Source: Nitrosovibrio sp. Nv6 (GTDB taxonomy: Bacteria; Pseudomonadota; Gammaproteobacteria; Burkholderiales; Nitrosomonadaceae). Taken from it: a stretch of DNA of 64,000 nucleotides. Positions 62,691 through 64,000 of this stretch are shown piece after piece. Where the stretch lies: NCBI RefSeq assembly GCF_900110495.1, contig NZ_FODX01000001.1, positions 744,001 to 808,000 on the forward strand. The letters run 5' to 3'. The position numbers and the translations under genes are program-made. Each line of letters starts with the position of its first letter. The first letter of the stretch is position 1. Under the pieces are notes generated by a model. That model saw nothing but the letters and a program-made list of their open reading frames with translations. It searched no databases and had not been told where the DNA came from.

Positions 62691-64000
62691 TCAAAACGCC
62701 ACGGCAATCGAAAAATGCAAACGTAATTTGCCGTCGTTGTGTGCCCGAGCAAGATCCAGAGCGAGTGGCCCGACCGGGCTGCGCCACCGGATGCCGCCGC
62801 CATATCCAACGTTCAGGTCCAGCCGGCGCAAAGTATCGGCCGCATCGCCGATGTCGGTAAAGACAGCAGCACCCCATTCACGTGTAAACCAGTGATTGTA
62901 TTCAATGGTGCCGGTAGCCATTGCACGGCCGCCCACTATGGCCTGGCCTTCACGCACGCCCAAACGCTGAAAAGCGTAACCACGCACAGACTGGATGCCC
63001 CCGGCGCGGAACAGGTATTCCTGGGGGATGCCGAAACGTGATGGAGCGAACGTATAGCCCAACTCGCCACGCATGAACAGCACATGGCGGTCGCCCACGG
63101 GATACCAGAACTGATGCCTTACATAGGTACGAATAAAATCCTGATCAGACAGCAATTGCCGGCTTCCGCCCCCAATACGCAGTTCGGTTACGCTGCCATC
63201 TCGGGGAAATAGCGGATCGTCCACCGAACGGTAGCGCAACTGGCCGTCCAATACGAAAGTCTGATTGACCTGTTGCACGCCGCCTGTTGGGTGCCGGTCT
63301 TCCCGTTGCCAGTTCAGGGCCAGCCGTGTTTCCGCCTTGCCGGAAAGTTGATTACGGCTAACGCCTGCTTTCTCGCGTATGGTTTCCAGTTCCTGTATAA
63401 AAGTTCTCTCGACCCCTGCTCCCAAAGAAAACCACTGGCCCGCCTGGTCAGGCACACTATCGATTGTAGTAGAGAGGGTCTGCCGCTTTTGCTCTATGCG
63501 CAGCCCGCCATTCAGGCGTAAAGCGCGATCCAGAAAGTTATTATTTGTATAGCTGAGTTCGCCTCTCGCGCCGGTATTGGAACTGTAGCCTCCGCCGGCT
63601 GACACACGCTGCGCCTGAGCTTCCGATAAAACCACCTCTACGGGTGCAGCCTGATGGGTTGCTGCGTCAGGCTCGATGTTGACAGCAACTGAACTGAACT
63701 GGGGTAAATTCTGTAATTTGGTCTGGAACGAAAGCAGTTGGTCGCGGCGATAGGGACCGCCTGTCTTGAATGGAACCAGGCCGGTGATCAGCGATGGATC
63801 ATAGCGATTGAGCCCTTTGATCATCAGATCTCCAAAGCGGAAAGCGGGTCCGGAATTCAGAATTACCGACAAGCGCGCCGTGGAAGATGCGGAATCCACC
63901 TCTGCCTTGCTTTCCTCTATCTCCGCCGCGGCATAATCTTCCGCCGCCACACTGGATAACAGTATCGCTTTGGCTTCTTCCCAAGCCGGGGAGCGAAATG
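62691..64000 (-). CDS. tamA: TamA, Omp85-family outer-membrane protein (5' end outside window)
   Basis: The frame is open to the window edge, so at least the signal peptide and first POTRA domains are missing; a GTG at 63950 is not the real start. The visible part has a POTRA domain (about 80 residues, PAFRFGDLMIKGLNRYDPSL) and a 16-strand Omp85 barrel with the conserved lid-lock motif VRGYAFQRLG and the end LRLHFSIAVAF, which has the C-terminal aromatic residue. TamA inserts in the outer membrane and binds TamB, encoded 5 nt downstream. Confidence 0.94.
   Translation of the reverse strand, partial: FRSPAWEEAKAILLSSVAAEDYAAAEIEESKAEVDSASSTARLSVILNSGPAFRFGDLMIKGLNRYDPSLITGLVPFKTGGPYRRDQLLSFQTKLQNLPQFSSVAVNIEPDAATHQAAPVEVVLSEAQAQRVSAGGGYSSNTGARGELSYTNNNFLDRALRLNGGLRIEQKRQTLSTTIDSVPDQAGQWFSLGAGVERTFIQELETIREKAGVSRNQLSGKAETRLALNWQREDRHPTGGVQQVNQTFVLDGQLRYRSVDDPLFPRDGSVTELRIGGGSRQLLSDQDFIRTYVRHQFWYPVGDRHVLFMRGELGYTFAPSRFGIPQEYLFRAGGIQSVRGYAFQRLGVREGQAIVGGRAMATGTIEYNHWFTREWGAAVFTDIGDAADTLRRLDLNVGYGGGIRWRSPVGPLALDLARAHNDGKLRLHFSIAVAF

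Overview
The window looks like a chromosomal segment of a betaproteobacterium, most probably an ammonia oxidiser of the Nitrosomonadaceae (Nitrosospira-like). The reasons are the gene order nadB ... rpoE-rseA-mucB-mucD-lepA-lepB-rnc-era-recO-pdxJ-acpS-nagZ, PEP-CTERM proteins with a TIGR04073-type companion, a cytosolic copper-storage protein, and moderate GC content. The genus is an inference from gene content; no rRNA, amo or hao gene lies in the window.

Layout. 1-2200: a PEGA-like lipoprotein and an HAF-repeat PEP-CTERM protein. 2429-3430: a glutathionyl-hydroquinone reductase on the minus strand. 3920-14732: a minus-strand pel exopolysaccharide operon in the order pelA, a pelB-like TPR gene, pelD, pelE, pelF, pelG. 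Several of its genes are translationally coupled. It lacks pelC and the beta-barrel part of pelB. 14998-17879: ygfZ, ygfX and a CysB-type regulator. 17944-22280: an MsbA-like ABC exporter, a 0.9 kb stretch without a convincing gene, and nadB. 22448-24100: a zinc/cobalt-type CDF exporter and a 16-cysteine Csp copper-storage protein.

24538-38432 is the housekeeping core: the envelope-stress sigma factor with its anti-sigma proteins and MucD protease, then lepA, lepB, rnc, era, recO, pdxJ, acpS and nagZ. Inserted between recO and pdxJ on the opposite strand are three small membrane-protein genes: DUF202, a 26-aa peptide and a YtxH-like protein. 38665-48604 is accessory: Hsp20, an extradiol dioxygenase-like protein, a DUF4139 protein, a GT2-GtrA-GT39 triple fusion, a TIGR04073 protein, a C-terminally anchored protein, a PEP-CTERM protein, an RcnB/CigR-like protein and a FrnE-type DsbA protein. 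typA/bipA follows.

51122-56125 is the most unusual region. An fnr-type regulator gene has been destroyed three ways: a frameshift just after its Fe-S cysteine motif, an in-frame TAG, and a 4250-bp composite insertion (51607-55856) flanked by the 3-bp repeat CCT. The composite has IS30-family sequence at both ends. Inside are a decayed IS110 element nested in the left IS30 copy, Tn3-family and IS6-family transposase remnants, and as its only intact cargo a secreted cyanovirin-N-homology (CVNH) lectin. The window ends with a YdjM-like membrane protein, a TetR regulator, and the outer-membrane pair tamB and tamA (tamA truncated by the window edge).

Several systems act at the cell surface: Pel export, PEP-CTERM proteins, TamAB, signal peptidase, the sigma-E response and a secreted lectin. 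No tRNA, rRNA or CRISPR array was recognised.
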